Shown here: positions 45,124 to 54,267 of the stretch, piece by piece | How positions within the stretch are numbered: the stretch's first letter is position 1 | Layout of the letters: every line of letters starts with the position of its first letter | NCBI RefSeq assembly: GCF_009669325.1 | Contig: NZ_SZWE01000001.1 | Span: forward strand, 248,402-312,401 | Length of the DNA stretch: 64,000 bases | Source: Roseovarius bejariae | Lineage (GTDB): Bacteria; Pseudomonadota; Alphaproteobacteria; Rhodobacterales; Rhodobacteraceae | Direction: 5' to 3' | Position numbers and translations under genes: made by a program | The notes under the pieces: generated by a model | Told to the model about the DNA's origin: nothing | The model's input: only the letters and a program-made list of their open reading frames with translations | Database searches by the model: none

Positions 45124-47564
45124 TGATCGCCTCCATCACCATCTCCCTCGCCGTCGGTCATGTCTCCCTCGGTAATATGTACCGTGGCCGCGGGCGATGC
45201 GCCCTTGGCCGATTGCCCGCTCAGGGTTTCGGGATTGCGCAGCCAGATATCCTGCTGTGCGAATGGAATCTCGATACCCTCTTCGGCAAAGCGGCGGGCG
45301 ATTTCGTGGTTCATGTCCGATTTGACGTTCAGCACGAAATTCACATCACGCAGGATCGCGCGGATCTCGAAATCCATCGAACTCGCACCAAAGCCCTGAA
45401 ACACCACATAGGGCGCAGGGTTGGCCAGCACCAGAGGATGCGCCTCGCCGATCTCCAGAAGGATGTCTTCGACCTTGCGGGTATCTGTGCCATAGGCCAC
45501 ACCAACCGGCACGATTACCCGGCCGACGGTATTGCCACGGGTATAGTTCGTCACAGTCCCACTGACGAAATCGGCATTGGGCACGATCACGTCAGTACGG
45601 TCGAAGGTCTCGATCCGGGTCGAACGCACCGAAATATCGCGCACCGTCCCGTGTTGGCCACCAACCTCGATCCAATCTCCCTCGGAAATCGGACGCTCAA
45701 TCAGCAGGATGATCCCCGACACGAAGTTCGACACGATGTTCTGAAGACCAAAACCGATCCCCACCGACAGCGCACCGGCCACGATGGCAAGACTGCTCAG
45801 GTCGATGCCCGCACTCGTGATCGCAATCAATGCCGCAAGGAAAATCCCGATATATCCGACACCCGAAACAATCGCATTGCGCCCGCCCGGATCGATCTTG
45901 GTTTTCGGCAGAACGCTGTTCTTAAGGGCCCCCTGCAACAGGCGCGTCGCCACGAGGCCGATGACGAACACGATGGCCAGCGTCAGGAAGATCGTCGGCG
46001 AAATACGCGTGTTGCCGATGGTGATCCCTTCCACGAACTGGGTCCACAGTTCGGTCAGGTCGGTCACGCGCGCGCCCCAGATCAGGGCCACAACGGGCAC
46101 CGACAGCAACACCAGAACAAAGCCCACCAGCACCGGGATCAGCGAATCCGCCGCCCCCTCGCGATTGCCGCTCAGCAGGGCGTAAAGCTCGACCACCACG
46201 CGCTGCAACACAACCAGCGACGCCAGCACCATGAGCGACAGGACCGACGGGAACAGCAAGAACTTGGAAAGGCTGACATATCCCACGGCGGCCAGAACAG
46301 GCGCAGCCACGGAAAGCACCACAAGAAGACGCGCCAAAAGCCGCGTCATCCGGCCACGATAGGTTTCCTCCCCCGTGTCCTCGACAGTTTCCGCAGCGTG
46401 CAGCAGCAAAAGCCGCCCCAAACGCCACAGCAAAAGCGCGGCCACGACCACCAGCGGAAACAAGATCACATTGCCCGCCGCCTCGGACCAGCCAAAGGTC
46501 AAGCTCATCGCGTCCAAGAAATGATGCAGCCCCATGGCAAGGCCAAGCAGCGCCCCGTACCACCGTCCGGCCCGGCGCGCATCATCATCAAGGTTCAGAG
46601 GCGGAGCGCGCATATCCTCGGTCGGGAATATCCGTGTCGCAAGCCACCGCGCGACAAGGAAGACCAACGCCGCCTCAAGCGCGGTTTCAAGAACGCGGTC
46701 CAACCGTGTTCCGACAAGCCCCGTCAGGTAAATCGCACCCGCCAGCAACATCAGCCCGAGGAAAGGCAGGACAAAACTGCCAAGCGAGACAACGAACCCG
46801 GCGATCCATCGCCCTGCACTTTGGCGATCCTTCAGCACGTGTCGCGCCAAACGTCGGCTCCACTTTCGGCCCCGCGCCACAAGCACCGTCCCGATCAACA
46901 GCAAAATGCCCGACACCGGCAAAGCCGCCAGTGCCTCTTCCCGCTGCGAGGGGCTGCTCCACATCGCCAAGGACTCGGAGTGCAAGGCATGCGCCGAGTC
47001 GATAAGCGTTGATACCGCCGACGGCCAGTTCACCGGATTCACCGGCGACGGCCCGAAATCCAGCAGCTTCTCGGTCTGCCGATCGCGTATGATCTGATCG
47101 ATCCCCTTGACCAACCCGTCCGCCCGGCTGTGCGCCAGTTCCGCACGCTTCGCCGGGGCCTGAAGGTCTGCCAGACGGCTGTTCAACTCGTCACGTTGCG
47201 ATGCGATCTCGGCGGATTCCTGGCCGCTTTCGGGCACGGGACCAAGGGCATCGAGTTGCCTCTGGACCGTGCTGATCGTACTGGCGTTGATGCCCTGAGC
47301 CGCCTGAAACTGTTCGCGCCAGTCCGTCAGCTCCGCACGCAGTTTTTCCAGCGCCGGGGTCGAGGCGCGGGCGACCTCGACAACCGATTCCGCGCGCGTT
47401 GCCGTCTTCTCCCAGGCGTCATAATCCGGCGCCGTGCTGTCCGACTGTGTTGAGACAGACGCGCCCCCCTGCGCAACGGCCCCACCGCCCACCGTGCCGC
47501 CCAAAAACATGGCCAGCATAACCGCCAGAACCAAGGGCAGAATGCGACGCACCATGCCTGTCAT
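45120..47564 (-). CDS. Large MscS-family mechanosensitive channel with DUF3772 domain
   Basis: An 814-residue inner-membrane protein. The signal peptide (ILPLVLAVMLAMFLGG) leads into a periplasmic coiled region of the DUF3772 type (LEKLRAELTDWREQFQAAQGINA, then SEIASQRDEL-like helices). About ten membrane helices follow. The MscS core has the pore helix ALSVGIGFGLQNIVSNFVSGIILLIERPISEGDWIEVGG and the beta domain (RVIVPVGVAYGTD, EGIEIPFAQQDIWL). It releases solutes on osmotic downshift, matching the osmolyte importer nearby. The start overlaps the cysK stop and the stop overlaps the alaX start, both as ATGA. Confidence 0.93.
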   Translation of the reverse strand: MTGMVRRILPLVLAVMLAMFLGGTVGGGAVAQGGASVSTQSDSTAPDYDAWEKTATRAESVVEVARASTPALEKLRAELTDWREQFQAAQGINASTISTVQRQLDALGPVPESGQESAEIASQRDELNSRLADLQAPAKRAELAHSRADGLVKGIDQIIRDRQTEKLLDFGPSPVNPVNWPSAVSTLIDSAHALHSESLAMWSSPSQREEALAALPVSGILLLIGTVLVARGRKWSRRLARHVLKDRQSAGRWIAGFVVSLGSFVLPFLGLMLLAGAIYLTGLVGTRLDRVLETALEAALVFLVARWLATRIFPTEDMRAPPLNLDDDARRAGRWYGALLGLAMGLHHFLDAMSLTFGWSEAAGNVILFPLVVVAALLLWRLGRLLLLHAAETVEDTGEETYRGRMTRLLARLLVVLSVAAPVLAAVGYVSLSKFLLFPSVLSLMVLASLVVLQRVVVELYALLSGNREGAADSLIPVLVGFVLVLLSVPVVALIWGARVTDLTELWTQFVEGITIGNTRISPTIFLTLAIVFVIGLVATRLLQGALKNSVLPKTKIDPGGRNAIVSGVGYIGIFLAALIAITSAGIDLSSLAIVAGALSVGIGFGLQNIVSNFVSGIILLIERPISEGDWIEVGGQHGTVRDISVRSTRIETFDRTDVIVPNADFVSGTVTNYTRGNTVGRVIVPVGVAYGTDTRKVEDILLEIGEAHPLVLANPAPYVVFQGFGASSMDFEIRAILRDVNFVLNVKSDMNHEIARRFAEEGIEIPFAQQDIWLRNPETLSGQSAKGASPAATVHITEGDMTDGEGDGDGGDQ

Positions 47565-48592
47565 TCCACGAATACTCCGGGGATGCTACGCGGCGCCTGA
47601 TCCAGCCAGCCGGGCGTCGGCAGGTCCTTTTCACGCAGGAACTCGGGGTTGAACAGCTTGGATTGATACCGCGTGCCATAATCGCACAGGACCGTCACGA
47701 TGGTATGCCCCGGCCCCATCTCGCGGGCCATCTTCATCGCACCCGCAACGTTGATGCCCGAGGACGCTCCAAGGCACAGGCCCTCGTCCTCCAGCATGTC
47801 GAAAACAATCGGCAGCGCTTCGGTATCGCTCGCCTGATAGCAATAGTCGGGCTTGAGCCCTTCAAGGTTTTTCGTGATCCGCACCTGCCCGATGCCTTCC
47901 GCGATCGACCCGCCCTCGGACTCCAACTGGCCCGTTGTGTAGTAGGAATAGAGTTTCGCCCCCATCGGATCGACAAGCCCGATCTTGACCCCCTTCGGTT
48001 GCAGCGCCATCGCCACCCCCGAAAGCGTCCCGCCGGACCCGCAAGCACAGATGAATCCATCCACCTTTCCACTAGTCTGGTCCCAGATTTCGGGGCCGGT
48101 GGTTTCCACATGCGCCTGCCGGTTGGCGACATTGTCGAACTGATTGGCCCAGATCGCGCCATTTGGTTCGGTTTTTGCAAGCTCTGCGGCCAAACGCTCG
48201 GAATAACGCACAAAATTGTTCGGATTCGAATAGGGCGCCGCCGGCACCTGAACAAGGTCAGCCCCGGCAAGCCGCAGCATATCCTTCTTTTCCTGGCTCT
48301 GTGTTTCGGGGATCACGATCACCGTCTTGAAACCCATCGAGGCCCCGACCAGCGCAAGGCCAATGCCGGTGTTACCTGCCGTCCCCTCGACGATGGTGCC
48401 ACCCGGGGCAAGGTCCCCCCGCTCCATGGCATCGCGAATGATGAACAGCGCCGCACGGTCCTTGACCGATTGGCCCGGGTTCATGAACTCGCATTTGCCC
48501 AGGATCTCGCACCCGGTCTCTTCGCTTGCCCGGCGCAACCGGATCAAGGGAGTATTGCCAACGGCCTCGGCCAGATCCTTTGCAACTTGCAT
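47561..48592 (-). CDS. cysK: Cysteine synthase A (O-acetylserine sulfhydrylase)
   Basis: A 343-residue PLP enzyme. The cofactor lysine is Lys44 (NPGQSVKDRAA), the substrate-binding loop is EGTAGNTGIGLA, and the phosphate-binding glycine loop is CGSGGTLSGVA. It forms cysteine from O-acetylserine and sulfide in the cytoplasm. The length is slightly above the usual 310-330 because of a C-terminal extension (TPGWLDQAPRSIPGVFVE), a form common in alphaproteobacteria. The start follows AAGGAG. It heads the run cysK-mscS-alaX and lies 61 bases after the Nudix gene. Confidence 0.93.
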   Translation of the reverse strand: MQVAKDLAEAVGNTPLIRLRRASEETGCEILGKCEFMNPGQSVKDRAALFIIRDAMERGDLAPGGTIVEGTAGNTGIGLALVGASMGFKTVIVIPETQSQEKKDMLRLAGADLVQVPAAPYSNPNNFVRYSERLAAELAKTEPNGAIWANQFDNVANRQAHVETTGPEIWDQTSGKVDGFICACGSGGTLSGVAMALQPKGVKIGLVDPMGAKLYSYYTTGQLESEGGSIAEGIGQVRITKNLEGLKPDYCYQASDTEALPIVFDMLEDEGLCLGASSGINVAGAMKMAREMGPGHTIVTVLCDYGTRYQSKLFNPEFLREKDLPTPGWLDQAPRSIPGVFVE

Positions 48593-48653
48593 ACGCCCAC
48601 GTCTCCTTACGCCAAAATCTGTTGTTCAGACTTAGAACCTGTCGGCTCCGAAC

Positions 48654-49745
48654 TCAAGCGGATGCGCGCAACCTTGCGCGCTCTCTTTGCAACCATAGAA
48701 GGGACAAAACCAAGGGCCCGTTGTCCGCCTCGCCACTCTCCAGAAGATGCATGGCCGCCTCGAACCCAAGGATATGCGTCCGAATGTCCTCATTTTCGCT
48801 GTCCAAACCGCCCTGTCCCTTCGTCGTTTCAGGCAAGTCGCACAAACCTAGATATAGATGGAAGTACTCGGTCGAACAGCCGGGCGTGCAATAATGGCTG
48901 CTGATATGCTCAAGCGCATGCAGGGTCACCCCGGCCTCTTCGACACATTCGCGCCGTGCGGTCTCGGCAGGGTCTTCCCCGGCATCGATACGCCCCGCGA
49001 CGGGCTCAAGCATCCAAGGCCGCGTATCGCCCCGCCCATACGGCCCCATGCGAAACTGCTCGACCAAAAGCACCCTGTCCCGCACCGGGTCATAGGGCAA
49101 AACGATCGCGGCATCGGTCGCGACAAAGACTTCGCGTTGGACCCGCGGGCTCATCCCGCCATCGAAATTGGGATGCCGCAACTCATAGGCCCGGGTCAGG
49201 AAAAACCCCGCGTGCGGTATCTCACACTTGAATTGCTCGACCCTGTCGATCCCGGTATCCGTCCGCACCTCTGCCGGGGCGGGCTGTCGCGCCGCGACCC
49301 TTGCGGCAGCGCGGGAATAAACCATGGCCAACCGCCCGCGCAGCTCTCGCGCCTCCATCCGGGCATGATGTTCAAGGATTTCCTCTATCGCCTCCGCAGC
49401 TATATCCGCCCACCGCGCGGCCCAATCCGAGACGTCCCATTCAGTGCCCGCTGACCCTTCGGCGGGCAATATGGCCTGCACATCGCGCCCCGCGATACTG
49501 CGCGCCACGATCCGCCATTCCAAAACCTCGGCGAGATAGGCAATGCGATCCCAAGCCTCCTTATCGGCGCGGGTCACAACACCCGCCACTCCGCTCGCTG
49601 AACATGCATTCAAAACAGGAAACACCGCGCCGTGGGGGGCGACAAGCCCACCTTCGCTCAACACCGCTTCATCGCCGCATCGCAAACCCAACCTGTTGCG
49701 GATCCGCGAAAACGCCCATGGCCCGCAAAGGAAAATGTCGGTCAT
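48654..49745 (-). CDS. AIG2/gamma-glutamylcyclotransferase-like domain fused to Nudix hydrolase
   Basis: A 363-residue two-domain protein. Residues 1-150 look like the AIG2/GGCT-like fold (FLCGPWAFSRIRNRLG, then AVFPVLNACSASGVAGVVTRADKEAWDRIAYLAEVLEW). Residues 165-360 are a Nudix hydrolase of the ADP-ribose pyrophosphatase type, with a complete Nudix box from Gly251 to Val273 (G-x5-E-x7-REUxEExGU). The Nudix half should split ADP-ribose to AMP and ribose 5-phosphate. The role of the fused half is unclear. It begins just after the TrgA stop with a 4-base gap. Confidence 0.88.
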   Translation of the reverse strand: MTDIFLCGPWAFSRIRNRLGLRCGDEAVLSEGGLVAPHGAVFPVLNACSASGVAGVVTRADKEAWDRIAYLAEVLEWRIVARSIAGRDVQAILPAEGSAGTEWDVSDWAARWADIAAEAIEEILEHHARMEARELRGRLAMVYSRAAARVAARQPAPAEVRTDTGIDRVEQFKCEIPHAGFFLTRAYELRHPNFDGGMSPRVQREVFVATDAAIVLPYDPVRDRVLLVEQFRMGPYGRGDTRPWMLEPVAGRIDAGEDPAETARRECVEEAGVTLHALEHISSHYCTPGCSTEYFHLYLGLCDLPETTKGQGGLDSENEDIRTHILGFEAAMHLLESGEADNGPLVLSLLWLQRERARLRASA

Positions 49746-49749
49746 TGGC

Positions 49750-50208
49750 TCATTGCCACTTCAGTTCGGCCCACTCGGCGATCAGCCCCACGACCACTCC
49801 CCCGACGACAAGTAAACCAATCAGGTTCTGATCAAGAAGATACTGACCATAGTCCAGCGCGATCTCGAAAATACCCGTGATCGCCTCCATCGGACCATCG
49901 TATTTGCGGCGCAGGGCATTGCCCAGCATGGTGTTGAAACTCTGGGCAAAAAGCCCCCAGAAAACCAGCGCCGCCGCGCCGGTCAACCCGGCACCGATCC
50001 CTTGCCGATACCCATATCCAAGGCGTGTGCCGACAACGATCCATCCACACAGCAGCCCCAGAACAAGATTGACCCAATTGAATGCCCCGAAATTCGTCTG
50101 CGGCGGCATCAATGGCCGTATCAACTCGGATGCGATCCACCCCACGGCTCCAAGACCTGCGGCGGCAAACAATTTGCCGATAGTCGGCATGTGGCGTGTA
50201 AGGGGCAT
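49750..50208 (-). CDS. TrgA family membrane protein
   Basis: A 152-residue protein with four membrane helices (LFAAAGLGAVGWIASELI, FNWVNLVLGLLCGWIVVGTRL, GIGAGLTGAAALVFWGLFA, LIGLLVVGGVVVGLIAEWAEL). It matches the TrgA family of Rhodobacterales, first linked to tellurite resistance in Rhodobacter. The biochemical role is unknown. ATG 50208 lies one base after the stop of the methyltransferase gene (TAGGATG), which suggests re-initiation. The Met at 50190 is an alternative start that would match shorter family members. Confidence 0.88.
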   Translation of the reverse strand: MPLTRHMPTIGKLFAAAGLGAVGWIASELIRPLMPPQTNFGAFNWVNLVLGLLCGWIVVGTRLGYGYRQGIGAGLTGAAALVFWGLFAQSFNTMLGNALRRKYDGPMEAITGIFEIALDYGQYLLDQNLIGLLVVGGVVVGLIAEWAELKWQ

Positions 50209-50209
50209 C

Positions 50210-51418
50210 CTATCTGGGCCTTGCGATTGTGATCTGCGTCACATCGCAATTACCCCCTTGGAAGGCTCCCGCACAAGAGGTCAGGTAGAAATTCCACATC
50301 CGGCGGAAACGGTCGTCAAAGCCCATCTTCGCCACATCGTCCCATTTCCCGTTGAAACTTTCGTGCCAGCGGCGCAGCGTCTGGCTATAACTTTGGCCGA
50401 ACTCGATTGAGCGTTTCACCTGTAACCCGGCGCGCTCCACCTCCCTTCGCAGGGCCTTGGGACTGGGCAGCATCCCGCCCGGGAAAATGTACTTCTGGAT
50501 AAAATCCACGCCCTTGCGATACGCATCCCACCGGCAGTCTGCGACTGTAATGATCTGGAGCGTGGCCTGTGCCCCGGGGCGCAGACGATCGCGCACCGTA
50601 TCGAAATAAACCGGCCAATAGCGTTGCCCCACGGCCTCGAACATCTCGATGCTGGCAATCCCATCATAGGTGCCCCTCTCGTCGCGGTAATCCTGCAACT
50701 TGAACTCCACGCGGTCCGACAGGCCCGCCTTCTCGATCCGCTCCCGGGCGTAATTGTATTGCTCTTGGCTGATGGTCAGGCATGTCACCTTCAAGCCCCG
50801 CTCAGCCGCGGCATATTCCGCGAACCCACCCCAGCCACAGCCGATCTCAAGCACATGATCCCCGGGCTGTACGCCCATCTGGTCCACCATCGAGGCGTAT
50901 TTCTTGGATTGGGCCGCCTCAAGGCTCTCTTGCCCGGTCTCGAAAATCGCCGAGGAATAGGTCATCGTATCATCCAGCCAAAGACCGTAAAAATCATTGC
51001 CCAGATCATAGTGATAGCTGATGTTCTTGCGCGCCTGCGTCTTGGTGTTGCGCTGAAACCAGAAGCGGATTTTCTCGTACAGCTGCACAAGGCTTTGGCC
51101 GGGATAGCCATTGTACATCTCGTCATTGCCCGCGTTCACCAGATCCATGAAGGCCTGCAAATCCGGCGTGCTCCACCAGCCCTCAAGATAGGCATCGCAG
51201 AAACCCAGATACCCTTCGCGCACCATCCGCGCGAAAACATCGCCATTGTGGATCGTGATTTCGGCCACGGGGCCGGGCTTCTTGCCCTCGGCGCGAAACA
51301 CCCGCCCATCGTCCAGACGAATATCCAATCGGCCATGTTCAAGCTGCTTGGCAACACCAAAGCATTGCGAAAAGTAGCGCGGCAGGTTGGTCTGCCCTTT
51401 TGTCTCGGTCAGGATCAT
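50210..51418 (-). CDS. cfa: Cyclopropane-fatty-acyl-phospholipid synthase-like methyltransferase
   Basis: A 402-residue SAM-dependent enzyme of the CFA synthase family. The N-terminal domain is followed by YHYDLGNDFYGLWLDDTMTYSSAIFE, motif I LEIGCGWGGFAEYAA, GLSDRVEFKLQDYRDERGTYDGIASIEMFEAVG and SIEFGQSYSQTLRRW, all typical of the family. It methylates unsaturated phospholipid acyl chains at the membrane. The start at 51418 (MILTETKG) has an AGGGA site. A GTG at 51490 directly after the photolyase stop would add 24 residues. It is the third gene in a minus-strand run with photolyase and trgA. Confidence 0.88.
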   Translation of the reverse strand: MILTETKGQTNLPRYFSQCFGVAKQLEHGRLDIRLDDGRVFRAEGKKPGPVAEITIHNGDVFARMVREGYLGFCDAYLEGWWSTPDLQAFMDLVNAGNDEMYNGYPGQSLVQLYEKIRFWFQRNTKTQARKNISYHYDLGNDFYGLWLDDTMTYSSAIFETGQESLEAAQSKKYASMVDQMGVQPGDHVLEIGCGWGGFAEYAAAERGLKVTCLTISQEQYNYARERIEKAGLSDRVEFKLQDYRDERGTYDGIASIEMFEAVGQRYWPVYFDTVRDRLRPGAQATLQIITVADCRWDAYRKGVDFIQKYIFPGGMLPSPKALRREVERAGLQVKRSIEFGQSYSQTLRRWHESFNGKWDDVAKMGFDDRFRRMWNFYLTSCAGAFQGGNCDVTQITIARPR

Positions 51419-51490
51419 CCCGGTTCCCTGTTGTTCTTGGTTTAAGGCTATGGCGCCAAGCCCGGTTTCGGCAAGGGTTTTCCCAATCAC

Positions 51491-52912
51491 TCAGGTTTTC
51501 CACCCTTCATAGGCGTCAAGCGCAAGGCGCCGCCCCTCCTTCAGGCCGACGATGGGCTCCTCAGGATAGGGCATATGCGGGCTCAGGCCCCATGACCGCG
51601 GCACCGCTTCGAAAAAGCTGAGCGCCGTGCTTGTCGGCCCCCGCTGGCGCTCCGCGATCCAGCGGCGCAGGTAAACCCCTTCGGGATCAAACTTCTTGGC
51701 CTGCGTCTCGGCGTTGAAAATCCGGAAATAGGGTGTCGCATCCGGCCCCGACCCCGCCGACCACTGCCAGCCAAGGGCGTTGCTCGCCGGGTCCCAATCG
51801 GTCAGACACTCCTCGAACCACGCCTGCCCGATCCGCCAATGGGTCATCAGGTGCTTGGTCAGATACGAAGCCACGATCATCCGCGCACGGTTGTGCATCT
51901 TGCCGGTGACATACATCTCGCGCATGGCGGCATCGACAAAGGGTACCCCCGTGCGCCCCTGCTTCCACGCCAGCACCCTGTCGTCCTCCACTTCGGACCA
52001 CGGGAAATCCCGCCATTCTTCACGCCAGCTTTCACTGGTAATATGCGGCGTGTGATAGATCAGATGATAGGCAAACTCGCGCCAGACCAGCTCCTGCAAC
52101 CAAGTCTCGGCCCCCGGCTTACCCTCCTCCATCGCGCGCATACCCGCGTGCCAGCACCGGCGCGGGGAAATTTCACCAAGCGCAAGGTTCTCAGACAGCC
52201 CCGAGGTCCCATCCTCCGCGGGTAAATCCCGCGCCGCATTGTAACCTCCGACAGCCTCGCCCATGAACCAGCCAAGCCGCCCTTGTGCCGCCTCCTCGCC
52301 GACCCGCTGATAGGGGCGACACACCTCCGCGCCTCGGTTCATCGCTCGGCCCAGTTGCCAATCATCCAGTGTCTCACTCATGGGCCATGCCGCAGGCGCA
52401 GCAATCTCCGCAGGGGCCGCCAATGGCGCGGCAACCTCACGCCCGCGCACAGCCCGCCAAAACGGCGTATAGACCTTGTAAAAGCCGCCTGCCCCAGTCT
52501 CCACCGTCCATGGCTCAAAAAGCAAATGACCGGCGTGGCTTTCCACCTCCACACCATCGTCTTTCAACGCGGCCTTCACCCGCGTGTCGCGCTCAATACT
52601 CTGAGGATCATAAAGCCGCGACCACATTACAGCGCCCGCGCCCAACTCTTCCACCAAGCTGCGCAGCACCGCCAAGGCATCGCCGCGTCGCAGGATCAAA
52701 CGGCTCCCAACGGCCTCAAGCCGCGCGGCGAGGTCCGCCAGAGACAAACCCAAACGCCACTTGGGGGCCGCCCCCAATCCCTCGACCAGATCGTCGTGAA
52801 TGAAAACAGGCACCACCGGCCCGCCCCGCGCGATCGCGGCCATAAACGCCGGATGATCGCTCAGCCGCAGATCGCGCCGCAGCCAAAGGATCGTCGCTTG
52901 TCTGTCACTCAT
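51491..52912 (-). CDS. phrB: Deoxyribodipyrimidine photolyase
   Basis: A 473-residue flavoprotein. The N-terminal antenna domain begins ILWLRRDLRLSDHPAF. The C-terminal FAD domain carries WLQELVWREFAYHLIYH, RTGVPFVDAAMREMYVTGKMHNRARMIVASYLTKHL and DWDPASNALGWQWSAGSGPDA, all standard for class I CPD photolyases. It uses blue light to split UV-induced pyrimidine dimers. The length and motifs are complete. It lies 49 bases after the class V aminotransferase gene and just before the cfa-like gene. Photolyase and cfa genes are often adjacent in proteobacteria. Confidence 0.94.
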   Translation of the reverse strand: MSDRQATILWLRRDLRLSDHPAFMAAIARGGPVVPVFIHDDLVEGLGAAPKWRLGLSLADLAARLEAVGSRLILRRGDALAVLRSLVEELGAGAVMWSRLYDPQSIERDTRVKAALKDDGVEVESHAGHLLFEPWTVETGAGGFYKVYTPFWRAVRGREVAAPLAAPAEIAAPAAWPMSETLDDWQLGRAMNRGAEVCRPYQRVGEEAAQGRLGWFMGEAVGGYNAARDLPAEDGTSGLSENLALGEISPRRCWHAGMRAMEEGKPGAETWLQELVWREFAYHLIYHTPHITSESWREEWRDFPWSEVEDDRVLAWKQGRTGVPFVDAAMREMYVTGKMHNRARMIVASYLTKHLMTHWRIGQAWFEECLTDWDPASNALGWQWSAGSGPDATPYFRIFNAETQAKKFDPEGVYLRRWIAERQRGPTSTALSFFEAVPRSWGLSPHMPYPEEPIVGLKEGRRLALDAYEGWKT

Positions 52913-52961
52913 GCTCTGCCCCCGGATGTTTTACATCCTACGGCCCGGCACCGCCGATGGA

Positions 52962-54182
52962 TCAAAGAATATCGTCCAAGGCATTCAAAAGCTTATCAAT
53001 CTCCGCACGGCTGGTGTAATGCACGAAACTCAACCGCAACACGCCCTTTTCCGGGTCCACGCCCATGGCCCCCAAGGGCCGTTGCGCATAAAAGTCACCA
53101 CCACCCGCCATGATGCCCCGCTTGGCCAGTTGCGCCGCTGCCTCGGCCCCCGGCCCATTCAAGGCAAGCGCAACGGTTGGGGCCCGCGCCCCGGCCTCCT
53201 CCGGCCCCAGCAAGCGAACCGAGTTGCGATCCCTCACCGCGTCCAGCAGGGGTTGCAAAAGCTCGACCTCATGCGCGCGCATCAGATCATGCACCGCCTG
53301 CCCGCGTGCGCCGGCCTCGCCCCCGATCCCATGATGCGCCGCCAAGGCTTCCACATAATCCGCCATACCGGCACTCGCCGCCACCTGCGCATGATCCGGC
53401 CCCGCCGGGGTAAACCTTTTATACAGAACACCCGCGTTGAAATAATGCGCCTGATTGGGCAGCAACTCCCCCAATTCACGCCGGATCACCATGATCCCCT
53501 GATGCGGCCCATAGGTCTTGTAAGCGGAAAACAGGTAAATATCCGGCCCCATGCCGCCCACATCCGGGAAACCGTGCGGCGCGTAACTTACCCCGTCAAC
53601 ACAAACGAAAGCCCCGGCCGCATGGGCGGCGGCGGTGATCTCGACCACCGGGTTGATGGCACCGACCACGTTGGAACAATGCGGAAAACACACCAACCGC
53701 ACCCAGTCATCCAACAGGTGCTCAAGATCCTCCAGCCGCAAAAGCCCGCTCTCGGGGTCGATCCGCCACTCGCGCACGTCGATCCCCGCCTCGGCCAGTC
53801 GCCGCCACGGCCCGGAATTGGCCTCGTGGTCCTGATCGGTGACGACAATCGCGTCGCCCTCGCCCATCCACTTCCGGAAGGCCTGTGCCAGAACATAGGT
53901 ATTCTGCGTGGTGGACGGCCCGAAACTCACCTCATCCGTGGCCACGCCCAAAAGCGCCGCCAGACGCGCGCGCGCCTCGTCCATTTCCTCGCCCGCCAGA
54001 CGGCTGGCCTCGTAGTGGCCATAGGGCTGCACCTTGCGCTGCCGGTAATACCGCGTCAGCCGGTCAATCACCGCACCGCAGGTATAAGACCCGCCCGCAT
54101 TCTCGAAAAACGCTTGCCCCTCAAGGCTGGGTTCGGAAAACGCCGGGAACTGGGATCGTACGAATTGGGTATCAAGCTGCAT
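52962..54182 (-). CDS. Class V aminotransferase, cysteine desulfurase-like
   Basis: A 406-residue PLP-dependent enzyme. The cofactor lysine is in YLFSAYKTYGPHQG, the Asp that pairs with the pyridine nitrogen lies in FVCVDGVSYAPHG, and the phosphate region is FGPSTTQNTYVLA. It belongs to the cysteine-desulfurase-like subgroup of class V. The usual active-site cysteine loop of IscS/SufS is not evident, so sulfur transfer is not certain. The start at 54182 follows GAGGAGG; the longer frame to 54218 would begin within the preceding terminator region. It is the first gene of the minus-strand run that continues with photolyase, cfa and trgA. Confidence 0.88.
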   Translation of the reverse strand: MQLDTQFVRSQFPAFSEPSLEGQAFFENAGGSYTCGAVIDRLTRYYRQRKVQPYGHYEASRLAGEEMDEARARLAALLGVATDEVSFGPSTTQNTYVLAQAFRKWMGEGDAIVVTDQDHEANSGPWRRLAEAGIDVREWRIDPESGLLRLEDLEHLLDDWVRLVCFPHCSNVVGAINPVVEITAAAHAAGAFVCVDGVSYAPHGFPDVGGMGPDIYLFSAYKTYGPHQGIMVIRRELGELLPNQAHYFNAGVLYKRFTPAGPDHAQVAASAGMADYVEALAAHHGIGGEAGARGQAVHDLMRAHEVELLQPLLDAVRDRNSVRLLGPEEAGARAPTVALALNGPGAEAAAQLAKRGIMAGGGDFYAQRPLGAMGVDPEKGVLRLSFVHYTSRAEIDKLLNALDDIL

Positions 54183-54216
54183 CTGGGCCTCCTCGCCTTT
54201 TGGCCCAATGAAATGC

Positions 54217-54247
54217 AAAAGGCCCCGGGGGACAAGCCCGGGGCCTT
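54217..54247 (-). terminator. Rho-independent terminator of the BCCT transporter gene
   Basis: On the minus strand an AAGGCCCCGGG / CCCGGGGCCTT stem (54219-54229 with 54236-54246) is followed by TTTTGC. It lies 20 bases after the transporter stop and before the class V aminotransferase start. Confidence 0.85.
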
Positions 54248-54267
54248 CGCAATCGGTTTACGCGGGA

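Noticed and set aside
45078..47012. A 644-codon plus-strand frame opposite the MscS-type channel
   Set aside because: It lies antisense to a clearly recognised membrane protein, and its composition is unnatural (very rich in His, Arg, Gln).
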